A stretch of DNA of 8,293 nt from Candidatus Bathyarchaeota archaeon (GCA_014859755.1 JACUTO010000062.1:1-8293); one strand, 5' to 3'; counted from the first letter of the stretch, positions 1-6,287 are shown. Numbers and translations are program-made. The notes: generated by a model not told the origin, from the letters alone.

Positions 1-16
1 TGGACGGGATTATTGG

Positions 17-1108
17 ATGATTAAGACGGAAATATGCGAGTCGCTTGGGATTAAATATCCGATAGTTCAAGCTGCCATGGGTCCTTACGTGACGACTAAA
101 CTAGCGGCTGCCGTTTCAAACGCTGGAGGACTAGGAGTCATCAGCCATTCTGGCACGGCTAAACTTCTTAAAGAGCGCGCCCCAGAAGTTTTCGAGCAAT
201 TCTCTGGAATGCGAGGATTGGTTCCGGAAGAGTTGATAGCTGAGACAGGACCTTTATCGACCACTCCTATAGACTGCTTGCGTGAAGTGAATAAGCTAAC
301 GGACAAGCCCTTCGGAATAAATATTCGAGTGGCTAGGGAGCAGCCTGACGCTCCCTATTTGATCGACGCGATAATTGAAGAGAGGGAGAAGAATCCGGCG
401 CTCAGGAGGAAGTTGAAAGTGGTGATTACGTCGGCGGGCAATCCGAATCTCTATACCGAAAAATTGAGGGACGCTGGGCTTCAAGTTTGGCATGTCACGC
501 CGTCGGTTTATCACGCCCTAAAATCCCAGAAGGCAGGAGTCGACGGAGTGGTCGCTTCGGGTCATGAAGCAGGTGGGCACGTAGCCTACGACGCGGTCCA
601 TACAAGCGTTTTGGTTCCAGCCATCGCAGATGTGGTGGACGTACCAGTCTTGTCAGCAGGTGGATGGTGTGACGGAAGGGGCCTCGTTGCCGCCTTAGCT
701 CTCGGTGCCCGAGGAATATATATGGGAACCAGGTTCATCGCCACCGAAGAAAGCGATTTTGCGCAGGGCTACAAAGAAGTCGTCATCAAAGGAGGCGAAA
801 GGGAAACCACCGTAACTCTGGGAACCTTTGGGCCCCTGAGGGTTCTGAAGAATGAGTATTCGCGGGCAATCGAGAGAATGTTAAAGGATGAAAAACTCTC
901 AGAGAATGACCCAAAGATAATGGAATTTAAGGCGAGTAAAAGCTGGGCTGCGTCATACGTATACGGACGTGTTGATGATGGTCCGGTGCCAAGCGGGGAG
1001 GTGCAGGGAAGGATACATGATCTTCCCACCGTGAAAGAGCTCATTGAAAGAATAATGGAAGAAGCTGAAGAGATTATCCGAAGGATGCCGCAGGAATATC
1101 TAACTTAA
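17..1108 (+). CDS. Nitronate monooxygenase-family FMN oxidoreductase
   Basis: 363 aa TIM-barrel flavoprotein of the nitronate monooxygenase (2-nitropropane dioxygenase) family, which oxidises alkyl nitronates using FMN and O2; probably cytosolic. Seen: the family N-terminus LGIKYPIVQAAMGP (residues 10-23), the glycine-rich AGGLGVIS (36-43), GHEAGGH (182-188) whose last His sits where class I enzymes carry the catalytic base, SAGGW (213-217), and the FMN-phosphate-binding GARGIYMGTRF (230-240). The C-terminal GPVPSGEVQGRIHDLPTVKE region is also typical of the family. Length is normal and no residues look missing. The ATG at 17 is chosen because it gives the standard family N-terminus; no clear SD site is visible in the 16 bases before it, and any upstream gene lies outside the window. 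Family membership is secure. The physiological substrate is not: related proteins include FabK-type enoyl reductases and many uncharacterised dioxygenase-like enzymes. Confidence 0.9.
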   Translation: MIKTEICESLGIKYPIVQAAMGPYVTTKLAAAVSNAGGLGVISHSGTAKLLKERAPEVFEQFSGMRGLVPEELIAETGPLSTTPIDCLREVNKLTDKPFGINIRVAREQPDAPYLIDAIIEEREKNPALRRKLKVVITSAGNPNLYTEKLRDAGLQVWHVTPSVYHALKSQKAGVDGVVASGHEAGGHVAYDAVHTSVLVPAIADVVDVPVLSAGGWCDGRGLVAALALGARGIYMGTRFIATEESDFAQGYKEVVIKGGERETTVTLGTFGPLRVLKNEYSRAIERMLKDEKLSENDPKIMEFKASKSWAASYVYGRVDDGPVPSGEVQGRIHDLPTVKELIERIMEEAEEIIRRMPQEYLT

Positions 1109-1119
1109 CTCTTATCTTA

Positions 1120-1137
1120 GCCTGTGGGAGCACAGGC
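1120..1137. repeat. Perfect 7-bp inverted repeat with GGAG loop
   Basis: GCCTGTG-GGAG-CACAGGC forms a perfect 7-bp stem with a 4-nt loop, starting 12 nt after the stop codon of the nitronate monooxygenase gene. A second copy of CAGGC at 1141-1145 could compete for pairing with the left arm. No T-run follows directly, so it is not a classical intrinsic terminator by itself. It may be a 3'-end hairpin that protects or processes the mRNA. Pairing is seen; function is inferred. Confidence 0.5.
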
Positions 1138-1179
1138 AACCAGGCTTCGTCAGCGTGTTCAAATGTGTCCTTCAACGTG

Positions 1180-1192
1180 GGCGCCTTTTTTT
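1180..1192 (+). terminator. Possible T-tract terminator after the nitronate monooxygenase gene
   Basis: GGCGCC followed at once by seven T (1186-1192). Archaeal RNA polymerase stops at oligo-T tracts without needing a strong hairpin, and this is the only run of this length in the 160-bp gap. It lies 78 nt beyond the stop codon and 76 nt before the next start, so it would separate the two plus-strand genes. An imperfect stem with two G-U pairs, GCGCCT/AGGTGT, flanks the tract. Confidence 0.45.
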
Positions 1193-1268
1193 AGGTGTAC
1201 GTGTGCACAAAAGTTTTTGTCAACGGTTCCTAATCAATTATTGTAGAAGGACCTGAAAGGAAACGATC

Positions 1269-1907
1269 ATGAAGAAGTTTGACAGAGATTTAGACATTTT
1301 ATTGACAAGACTGAACAAGAACACAGACAAGGAGACGAAGAAGAAGCTGAATAGTCTAAAGGACAGGTTGATTCGTCTTAATGAGGAGAATGTTGTTAAA
1401 ATTAATCATTCAGTTATGGAGCTCGTGTGCGCCAAACACCTGATTTTGAAAGGCTATGAAGTGGATGTGGAGCGTCCGTTAGAGGGAGGAATAATCTGCG
1501 ATTTATACGGAGTGAAGGGCTTCGGGGCTCTCATTGTTGAGGTGGAGACGGGTTTCGTTCCGCCTGACCACGCCCTCGACCCCGCAACCTACTGTAAGGC
1601 GAGGATAGCGAGCAAAATAACTCGATACGGCAATCACTCAGAAAAGTTTGCCCTAGGTGTGCCACCTTATTACATATTGCAGATTCCACCCGCTCTCACT
1701 AGACCTCCTAGGGGCAGAAAACCTGAAGAGTTGAGGGAGATCAAGAGTCGCTGCGACTTGTATTACAAGAATCCGCCGGTGAGCCTTGATGAAATCAGGA
1801 ACGCTCGTCTTCATACAATTTACGTCATAGACGTAGACGGGGTAACTGTTCAGGAAGTCGATCCTAGCACCTACGTGGAGAATAGAACTCGTTTCGGCTA
1901 TACGTGA
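1269..1907 (+). CDS. Uncharacterised archaeal protein, possible PD-(D/E)XK-like core
   Basis: 212 aa, no function known to me. Residues 1-45 are highly charged and probably helical (KKKLNSLKDRLIRLNEEN). Residues 46-95 follow the order of a restriction-endonuclease-like fold: a helix with an acidic residue (MELVCAKHLILKGYEV, E51), then a strand ending in CD (D78), then a hydrophobic strand with VEVETG (E91, E93). The usual E-x-K lysine is absent, but lysines stand in the following helix (YCKARIASKITRY, K110 and K116), where migrated catalytic lysines occur in some members of that superfamily. The C-terminal half has a proline-rich strand (VPPYYILQIPPALTRPPRG) and a basic/acidic region of unknown role. 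The ATG at 1269 has a modest AAAGG upstream (1256-1260), and no other in-frame start lies near. The gap before it (1109-1268) holds the hairpin and T-tract described separately; no convincing TATA box was found. Real gene: high confidence. Nuclease fold: inference only. Confidence 0.8.
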   Translation: MKKFDRDLDILLTRLNKNTDKETKKKLNSLKDRLIRLNEENVVKINHSVMELVCAKHLILKGYEVDVERPLEGGIICDLYGVKGFGALIVEVETGFVPPDHALDPATYCKARIASKITRYGNHSEKFALGVPPYYILQIPPALTRPPRGRKPEELREIKSRCDLYYKNPPVSLDEIRNARLHTIYVIDVDGVTVQEVDPSTYVENRTRFGYT

Positions 1908-1989
1908 TATGAACTAAGACGGTTTTTGTTTGCCTCGGTAGACGTTTAGACACTGCTTAAGTTTCTTATGTGCTGTGTTTATAGTGTAA

Positions 1990-1997
1990 GGTGGTGG
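1990..1997 (+). promoter_or_regulatory. Shine-Dalgarno site for the HD-domain gene
   Basis: GGTGGTGG, 7 nt before the ATG at 2005. It fits the archaeal GGTG-type anti-SD pairing and fixes this start over the out-of-frame ATG at 1998-2000, which runs into a stop after about 20 codons. Confidence 0.6.
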
Positions 1998-2004
1998 ATG
2001 AAAA

Positions 2005-2787
2005 ATGGTGGTGGTTTCTTCGAATCTTGTGTATTCTCATTTGGAGGAGCCCAAGGTTGAAAAGATGTTTCGTTTGTTGGAAAACGACTTAGAGGTTCAG
2101 AGTTGTCTTCGTATGGCAAATGTGATGGCAGTGAAGCGTATGATGTACAATGACCACGGTCCAGTTCACTCTAGAATCGCGTCGGGAAGCGCCTTAGAAA
2201 TCTTTGATCTCCTAACTAAGAAAGTTACGCCCACGACCGTTGAAAACGGTGTTTGTTCCGTTGAAGATGCGAAGGTTATTGTCCTTTGCGGAGCCTACCT
2301 TCATGATGTAGGAAATGTCGTGCACCGTGTTGACCACCATATTCACGGTTGCGTCATTGCGAATCCCATCCTTGACAGGCTTCTGAAGAAAGTTTACCCT
2401 GAGGATTCAGCTCTTTCGATAAAGTTGAAGTCGGAAATACTTCACTCCATCTTCTCTCACGACGAAGAAGTTGAATGCCTAAGCGTGGAGGCGGGGGCAG
2501 TGAAGGTGGCGGATGGAACCGACATGGCTGGAGGAAGGGCTAGAATTCCCTACAGAACTGGAAAAGTTGACATTCACTCCCTTTCCGCTCTCTCCATCAC
2601 GAAGGTTGAGGTTGAGAGGGGAGACAGGAAGCCTGTTCAAATCTTAGTGAGCATGGATAATTCTGCGGGTGTTTTTCAAGTTGAGCAGGTGCTGGAGAGA
2701 AAGATAAGGACCTCTGGTATACAAGACTTGGTTGAAGTGATAGCCTTGGAGAAAGGAATACAGATAAGGAGAACCGAAACGCCTTAG
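2005..2787 (+). CDS. HD-domain metal-dependent phosphohydrolase
   Basis: 260 aa soluble HD-superfamily hydrolase. These enzymes use His/Asp-bound divalent metal to cleave phosphate esters of nucleotides or nucleic acids. Seen: NDHGPVHS (H51/H55, first His of the fold), AYLHDVGN (H100-D101, the HD pair), the His-rich RVDHHIHG (109-115), ILHSIFSHDEE (145-155) and VADGTDMAGGRARIPY (168-183, D170 as final metal ligand). Where many relatives such as RNase Y-type HD domains have HH, this protein has H152-D153. Residues 185-260 form a beta-rich tail (SALSITKVEVERG, VSMDNSAGVFQ) that seems conserved in an archaeal group I remember as COG2316; the substrate is unknown. It starts 97 bp after the preceding gene, and its stop TAG overlaps by 4 nt the stop of the convergent dehydratase gene. 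Two weak box A candidates lie upstream (CTTAAG at 1956-1961 and TTTATA at 1978-1983); only the first leaves room for a leader carrying the SD. Confidence 0.88.
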   Translation: MVVVSSNLVYSHLEEPKVEKMFRLLENDLEVQSCLRMANVMAVKRMMYNDHGPVHSRIASGSALEIFDLLTKKVTPTTVENGVCSVEDAKVIVLCGAYLHDVGNVVHRVDHHIHGCVIANPILDRLLKKVYPEDSALSIKLKSEILHSIFSHDEEVECLSVEAGAVKVADGTDMAGGRARIPYRTGKVDIHSLSALSITKVEVERGDRKPVQILVSMDNSAGVFQVEQVLERKIRTSGIQDLVEVIALEKGIQIRRTETP

Positions 2788-3758
2788 GCAACATATGTGT
2801 TCTTGAATATGCTTTGGAGGTTTTGGAGAGTTAGGTTTCCTCCCGTTAAGACGAGGGCAACTTTCTTTCCTTGAAGCTTCTTTCTAAGCTTAAAGGCCGC
2901 TGCTGTTGAGGCGGCTCCAGCTCCCTCTGCAAGCTGATGAGTTGTCTCAAGGAGTGTTAGAACTGCCTTTTTCATCTCGTCGTCGCTTACAAGGACAATA
3001 TCGTCTATGTGTTTGTTGATGATGTCGAGTGTGAGTTTGAAGGGGACCCTTGTGGCAAGGCCGTCAGCGAAGGTTTCAGCTGACTTGGTTTCAGTAAACT
3101 TCTTGTTTTTCCAGGACAGGTAGACTGCGGGTGCTTTTTCAGCTTGGACGCCGATAATTTTCACTTCAGGGTTTATGGATTTCGCCACGATGCACGCTGC
3201 TGCGGCTCCGCTACCTCCTCCTATGGGGACTAGTATGGCTTCGACGTCTGGGAGGTCTTCCATGATTTCAAGGTAGAGGGTTCCGACCCCTGCGATTAGT
3301 AAGGGTTCGTTGGCTGAATGGATGTACCTGTAACCCTTCCTTTTGGCTTCTTTTTCTACCCAAAGTCTTGCTTCGTCAAAGTCTGAGCCGCGAAATTCGA
3401 CGTGGGCTCCGAAATTCTTTATGGCTTCAACTTTGTTCGGGTTTGAGTTTTTAGGCACTGCGATGATGGCTTTCGCATCGAAAAGGGACGCTGCGTAGGC
3501 TATGGACTGACCGTGGTTTCCAGTTGAAGCTGTTATGACGCCCCTATGTTTTTCTTCCTCTGAAAGCTTTGAAATCAGATATACGCCACCCCTAACCTTG
3601 AAGGCGCCTATAGGCTGAAGGTTCTCGCATTTGACGTGGGCTTCAAATCCTAGTCGCTTAGAGAGGATTGGAGACTTTACAAGGGGTGTTCGGGGAAGAT
3701 ACTTGCTCACGATTCTTCGAGCCTTGTAAACGTCGTTTAGTGTGACTGGCTTAGACAA
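2784..3758 (-). CDS. Serine/threonine dehydratase-family PLP enzyme (TdcB / serine racemase-like)
   Basis: 324 aa fold-type II PLP enzyme. Relatives deaminate L-threonine or L-serine to 2-oxobutyrate or pyruvate, or racemise serine. Seen: IGAFKVRGG with the PLP lysine K54, the substrate loop STGNHGQ (78-84), the phosphate-binding GGGSG (180-184), AEGAGAAS (277-284), and LTGGNLT (304-310). Length matches single-domain catabolic enzymes. There is no C-terminal ACT domain, so the allosteric isoleucine control of biosynthetic IlvA is not expected. The GNHGQ form of the loop resembles serine racemase and hydroxyectoine-type (EutB) dehydratases more than E. coli TdcB. The start is TTG at 3756-3758, with GGTG 6 nt upstream (3765-3768) and no good ATG nearby. 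It has its own TATA-like box in the 174-bp gap and ends tail to tail with the HD gene, sharing TTAG. Family is secure; Thr versus Ser versus racemase activity cannot be settled here. Confidence 0.9.
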   Translation of the reverse strand: MSKPVTLNDVYKARRIVSKYLPRTPLVKSPILSKRLGFEAHVKCENLQPIGAFKVRGGVYLISKLSEEEKHRGVITASTGNHGQSIAYAASLFDAKAIIAVPKNSNPNKVEAIKNFGAHVEFRGSDFDEARLWVEKEAKRKGYRYIHSANEPLLIAGVGTLYLEIMEDLPDVEAILVPIGGGSGAAAACIVAKSINPEVKIIGVQAEKAPAVYLSWKNKKFTETKSAETFADGLATRVPFKLTLDIINKHIDDIVLVSDDEMKKAVLTLLETTHQLAEGAGAASTAAAFKLRKKLQGKKVALVLTGGNLTLQNLQSIFKNTYVA

Positions 3759-3794
3759 CGCCTACACCGGGTGAAAACGGTACTCTAACATGCC

Positions 3795-3800
3795 TTTAAA
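3795..3800 (-). promoter_or_regulatory. TATA box (box A) for the dehydratase gene
   Basis: On the minus strand the sequence reads ACTTTAAAGGC, with TTTAAA centred about 39 nt before the TTG start. Transcription would begin near 3772, giving a leader of roughly 14 nt that still includes the GGTG ribosome site. This sits in the 174-bp gap 3759-3932, which otherwise holds A/T-rich DNA (a second TATA-like stretch at 3832-3837) and no convincing gene. The dehydratase is therefore probably transcribed separately from the aminotransferase upstream of it. Confidence 0.5.
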
Positions 3801-3932
3801 GTTTGTATAACTGACGGTTTGAAAACAGCAGATATAATGTGTATATGTTTGGCGTCAAGGAGAAAGGGCGCTTATATTATCGTTTTTGTTGGTGTGCCTT
3901 CTCTTGTTTGTGCTTTCGGTCATGAGCGTTTT

Positions 3933-5081
3933 TTAGCTGATTATCTTCTTTAACTCTTCTGAAGTTTTAGACATGTCTTCTTCAGTGTTATATACGTGGG
4001 GCGAAAATCTTACACTCTCAAATCTGGGAGAGACAATTATGCCTCTGTCGCCAAGCTTTTTCGCAACCTCCATGTAATCAGCCTCCTCAAAGCGGATGGT
4101 AACGATGCCGGCTCTCCTCTCGTCTTCTCTAGGCGTTATAACCTTCACTCCCCTTAGATTCGACAGGGACTGCATCAAGTTCCCGGTGAGCTTCAACACG
4201 TGGTCGTAGACTCTTTTTATGCCTATCCTTTGCAGATATTTTATCGCTTCAGCTAGCCCCGTCTTAGACGCATAATCCGTGGTGCTGTACTCGAACTTTT
4301 TCGCTGTCTTTGCGTATCTGAGTTGCGTTGGCTTGAACTCAAATGGTTCTTCTGTGCTCCTCCATCCCACAAATGGAGGGTCAAGTTCCTCGTAGACGTC
4401 TCTCTTCACGTATAGAATGGCGGCTCCGAAGGGACCGAGCAGCCACTTGTAGGAACCGGAGGCGAGTATGTCGACGTCTTCGTTCTTGACGTTTACGGGA
4501 ACCACGCCTAGCGACTGTATGGCGTCTACGACCAGCGAGGCTCCGTGCTTTGAGGTCAGTTGATGTAGTTCCTTCAAGTTGAACCTTAAGCCGCTTGCGT
4601 ATTCCACGTGACTTATGGCTAACACCCTGGTGCGGTCGTCCATCAGCTTCTCTAGGTCTGCTACCTCAACTATGCCTTCTTTGTTTTTGGCTAATCTGAC
4701 TTCAACGCCCTTCTCTTTTCCGATTCTCATCCACGGGTAGATTACGCTTGGAAATTCCATGTCCGTGGTAACCACGTTGTCGCCCCGCTTGAAGTCTAAG
4801 GACCATGCGATTGCGCAGAGGGCTTCGGTTGTGCTGGAGAGTAAGGCGATTTCGTCAACACCGGCGCCTATGAGTTTGGCTGCTTCGTTGCGGGCGTCTT
4901 CCATGGCCATGGTTTCGACTTCTTCGTCAAACCACACCGTTCCTCTGAGTGCCAGCTCTTCCTGAAAATCGTTCATCTTCCTCAAGACGGGTAGGGGCAT
5001 CAGGGAAATCGATGCAGCGTTCAAGTAGACGTACTCTTTTGTGGCTGGAAAGTCGTCTAGGTTAACAAGGCTAGATCGCAC
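3933..5081 (-). CDS. Class V PLP aminotransferase, cysteine-desulfurase-like but lacking the catalytic Cys
   Basis: 382 aa fold-type I PLP enzyme of the class V aminotransferase group (NifS/SufS, isopenicillin-N epimerase, kynureninase relatives). Seen: YLNAASISLMP near the N-terminus (19-29), SSTTEAL (82-88, PLP-phosphate contact), H158 stacking position (ISHVEYASG), VVDAIQSLG (184-192, D186 and Q189), SGSYKWLLGPFG with the PLP lysine K212, and a C-terminal VRFSPHVYNTEED (357-369) that matches the substrate-arginine region. The loop before it, where SufS has its sulfur-accepting Cys, reads VSPRFES; the only Cys in the protein is C89. Cysteine desulfurase activity is therefore unlikely, and an epimerase, lyase or aminotransferase role is more plausible. 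The GTG start has AGGTGA 4 nt upstream. It follows the coiled-coil gene by 16 nt, so the two are probably cotranscribed. Annotations such as csd or sufS would be misleading. Confidence 0.9.
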   Translation of the reverse strand: MRSSLVNLDDFPATKEYVYLNAASISLMPLPVLRKMNDFQEELALRGTVWFDEEVETMAMEDARNEAAKLIGAGVDEIALLSSTTEALCAIAWSLDFKRGDNVVTTDMEFPSVIYPWMRIGKEKGVEVRLAKNKEGIVEVADLEKLMDDRTRVLAISHVEYASGLRFNLKELHQLTSKHGASLVVDAIQSLGVVPVNVKNEDVDILASGSYKWLLGPFGAAILYVKRDVYEELDPPFVGWRSTEEPFEFKPTQLRYAKTAKKFEYSTTDYASKTGLAEAIKYLQRIGIKRVYDHVLKLTGNLMQSLSNLRGVKVITPREDERRAGIVTIRFEEADYMEVAKKLGDRGIIVSPRFESVRFSPHVYNTEEDMSKTSEELKKIIS

Positions 5082-5085
5082 CTTC

Positions 5086-5091
5086 TCACCT
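5086..5091 (-). promoter_or_regulatory. Shine-Dalgarno site deciding the GTG start of the aminotransferase
   Basis: AGGTGA on the minus strand, 4 nt before the GTG at 5079-5081 and inside the 16-nt gap after the coiled-coil gene. It is a near-ideal archaeal SD and supports the GTG start. Confidence 0.7.
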
Positions 5092-5097
5092 TCGTGT

Positions 5098-5352
5098 CTA
5101 AGCCTTTCGTGTTTTCTTTTCCAAAGCGTCTACTCTTTTCCTCAAGTTTTCAATCTCGTCTTCTAGGGCGTTGATTCTTGCTGCGCTCATCTTGCCGAGC
5201 ATCCTCGGCATAACCTTGATGTCCATTTTTGTTTTAAACTCGGATTCTGAGATTCTTCCCTCGGAAAATTCTAGCCACAGCTTGAAAGCTTTTCTTTCGT
5301 CTTCGGTTAGTGACTGGGCGAACTTTTTGGTCCATCTTTTTCTGACGCTCAT
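5098..5352 (-). CDS. Small coiled-coil protein, translationally coupled to the HD nucleotidase gene
   Basis: 84 aa (start ATG at 5350-5352), not a family I recognise. Residues 1-56 are charged and helical, with a TEDERKAFKLWLEFSEGRIS segment (19-38). Residues 58-84 form a short coiled coil with regularly spaced hydrophobics (INALEDEIENLRKRVDALEK). No Cys, signal peptide or membrane segment; strongly basic at the N-terminus (MSVRKRWTKKF). An in-frame ATG at 5374-5376 would add 8 residues. I prefer the inner start because it forms an ATGA overlap with the stop of the HD gene (5349-5351) and has GGAGGAA 8 nt upstream. Position between an HD nucleotidase and a class V aminotransferase suggests a shared transcript, and perhaps an oligomerisation or partner role; function is unknown. 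Confidence 0.78.
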   Translation of the reverse strand: MSVRKRWTKKFAQSLTEDERKAFKLWLEFSEGRISESEFKTKMDIKVMPRMLGKMSAARINALEDEIENLRKRVDALEKKTRKA

Positions 5353-5915
5353 CGCTGTCGTTCCTCCAGGATGCATGAGAGGAGTCTTCTTAGTTCTGGC
5401 CGTGTGACGGCTTTTTCTGCGGATTTGATGAATCTTTTTAGGCTCTGGCCTGTTGATCTGGCTTTTTCGTATTCCTTGGCTTGTAGGGCCATTTCAAGTT
5501 TTTCGAGTTGTCTCACGGCTTTCGCCTCTTCGGTCTTTCCTTCTTGGTATTCGTTCCAATCCGTCAAGTATTTTTCCCTCTGCTTTTTTGGCAGGAGGTC
5601 TAGTATCTGTTTTATGGCAGCGTCTTCTCTCTCTTTGCTTTCCTTAGTCTTTTTTGACGGCGTCAGGTCTCCTGTGATTGCTTCGGGGAGGTCGTGAATC
5701 AACGCCATTCTCAGCAGCTTTAGCTGGTCTAAGCCTTCCATATCAGCGTATATCATGCAGAGAATGGATGTTCTGAAAGTGTGATCTGCAACAGACTCGG
5801 GTTGCCGTATGCCTATTTCGATCCACCCCGCTCTCGGAGTTCTTTTTAGTCTACCTGCCGTCTCGAAGAATTTGACGAGGTTGTGGAGACTGGAGTTTGT
5901 CATTTTCTTCAGCAT
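5349..5915 (-). CDS. HDDC2/YfbR-like HD-domain 5'-nucleotidase
   Basis: 188 aa HD-domain hydrolase similar to HDDC2 and YfbR, which remove phosphate from (deoxy)nucleoside 5'-monophosphates with a divalent metal. Seen: FFETAGRLKRTPRAGW (16-31), the first metal His in PESVADHTFR (H45), and ALIHDLPEAITGDLTP (71-86) with H74-D75, catalytic E78 and D83; the spacing of these four matches YfbR H68/D69/E72/D77. The last metal ligand, normally Asp in the QLDK-like motif, is Glu here: RQLEKLEMALQAKEYE, E138 (codon GAA). The C-terminal 40 residues are basic and helical. Start ATG at 5913-5915, with AGGGA 4 nt upstream (5920-5924); an ATG four codons in is possible. It is first in a likely operon with the coiled-coil and aminotransferase genes. 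The 109-bp gap before it (5916-6024) holds the T-tract of the preceding gene and only a weak AAATTAA promoter candidate near 5957. Confidence 0.88.
   Translation of the reverse strand: MLKKMTNSSLHNLVKFFETAGRLKRTPRAGWIEIGIRQPESVADHTFRTSILCMIYADMEGLDQLKLLRMALIHDLPEAITGDLTPSKKTKESKEREDAAIKQILDLLPKKQREKYLTDWNEYQEGKTEEAKAVRQLEKLEMALQAKEYEKARSTGQSLKRFIKSAEKAVTRPELRRLLSCILEERQR
5361..5367 (-). promoter_or_regulatory. Shine-Dalgarno site for the coiled-coil protein
   Basis: GGAGGAA on the minus strand, within the last codons of the HD nucleotidase gene and 8 nt before the ATG at 5350-5352. It argues for this start over the upstream ATG at 5374-5376. Confidence 0.6.
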
Positions 5916-6004
5916 GGAATCCCTTCTGTTCTCAACTAGAAGCGGTGATGGAAGTTAATTTTTGTGAAAGCAGGTGCTGTAATGATTGCTAGGGTTTTGC
6001 CGTC

Positions 6005-6016
6005 AAAGAAAGAAAA
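6005..6016 (-). terminator. T-rich terminator after the EF-like gene
   Basis: The minus strand reads TTTTCTTTCTTT starting about 9 nt after the TAA of the EF-Tu-domain-2-like gene. Pyrimidine/T-rich tracts directly after a stop are typical archaeal terminators, so this probably separates the gene from the HD nucleotidase operon downstream. Confidence 0.45.
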
Positions 6017-6024
6017 TGATGGTT

Positions 6025-6282
6025 TTAGACTATTTTGTAGACGATGTCGGTTTCTCTTACGCGGTCTTTTACTTTCATTCCGATGCTTTGACCTGCTTCT
6101 GCTCTTTGGACCTTTTCGTGTTCTATCTCCATGGAGTCGACCGTTTGTTCAAGGTTTGTGGTGGGTCCTTTGATGAGGATTCTGTCGCCAACGGAGATCG
6201 TAGCCGTCAATTCTATGACTGCCACGCTTATCTTTGTGAAGAAATGTGACACCCTTCCAACTTCTTGGAGTTCTTCACTCAA
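6025..6282 (-). CDS. Translation elongation factor-like protein (EF-Tu domain 2-like beta barrel)
   Basis: 85 aa from the TTG at 6280-6282. It is a stand-alone copy of the beta barrel found as domain 2 of EF-Tu-type GTPases; there is no GTPase domain. Seen: EVGRVSHFFTKISVAVIEL, then VGDRILIKGPTTNLEQTVDSM, then AGQSIGMKVKDRVRETDIVYKI, the three-part pattern of the small translation-elongation-factor-like proteins common in archaea and some thermophilic bacteria. The role is not established; a nucleic-acid or ribosome-binding role is inferred from the fold. Start choice: a GTG at 6289-6291 in the same frame overlaps the SD itself (GAGGTGA, 6288-6294), which instead lies 5 nt before the TTG, so I take the TTG. 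It has a TATA box at 6331-6338 and a T-tract after the stop, so it is probably monocistronic. Confidence 0.85.
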   Translation of the reverse strand: MSEELQEVGRVSHFFTKISVAVIELTATISVGDRILIKGPTTNLEQTVDSMEIEHEKVQRAEAGQSIGMKVKDRVRETDIVYKIV

Positions 6283-6287
6283 AATTT

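Noticed and set aside
1978..1983. TTTATA as box A of the HD-domain gene
   Set aside because: It would place the transcription start at the ATG itself, leaving no room for the strong GGTGGTGG SD; CTTAAG at 1956-1961 fits better but is weak.
1269..2787. Nuclease-like plus HD phosphohydrolase as a two-gene defence system
   Set aside because: The genes are 97 bp apart, the second appears to have its own promoter and SD, both resemble widespread archaeal proteins, and no mobile or defence genes are nearby.
3857..3925. Minus-strand 22-codon reading frame (starts MTESTNKRR) in the gap between the aminotransferase and dehydratase genes
   Set aside because: No SD before it, very short, Asn/Lys-biased as expected from A-rich non-coding DNA.
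5374..5376. ATG start giving a 92-aa coiled-coil protein
   Set aside because: It lies 28 nt inside the HD gene, whereas the inner ATG at 5350-5352 has an ATGA overlap and a well-spaced GGAGGAA.
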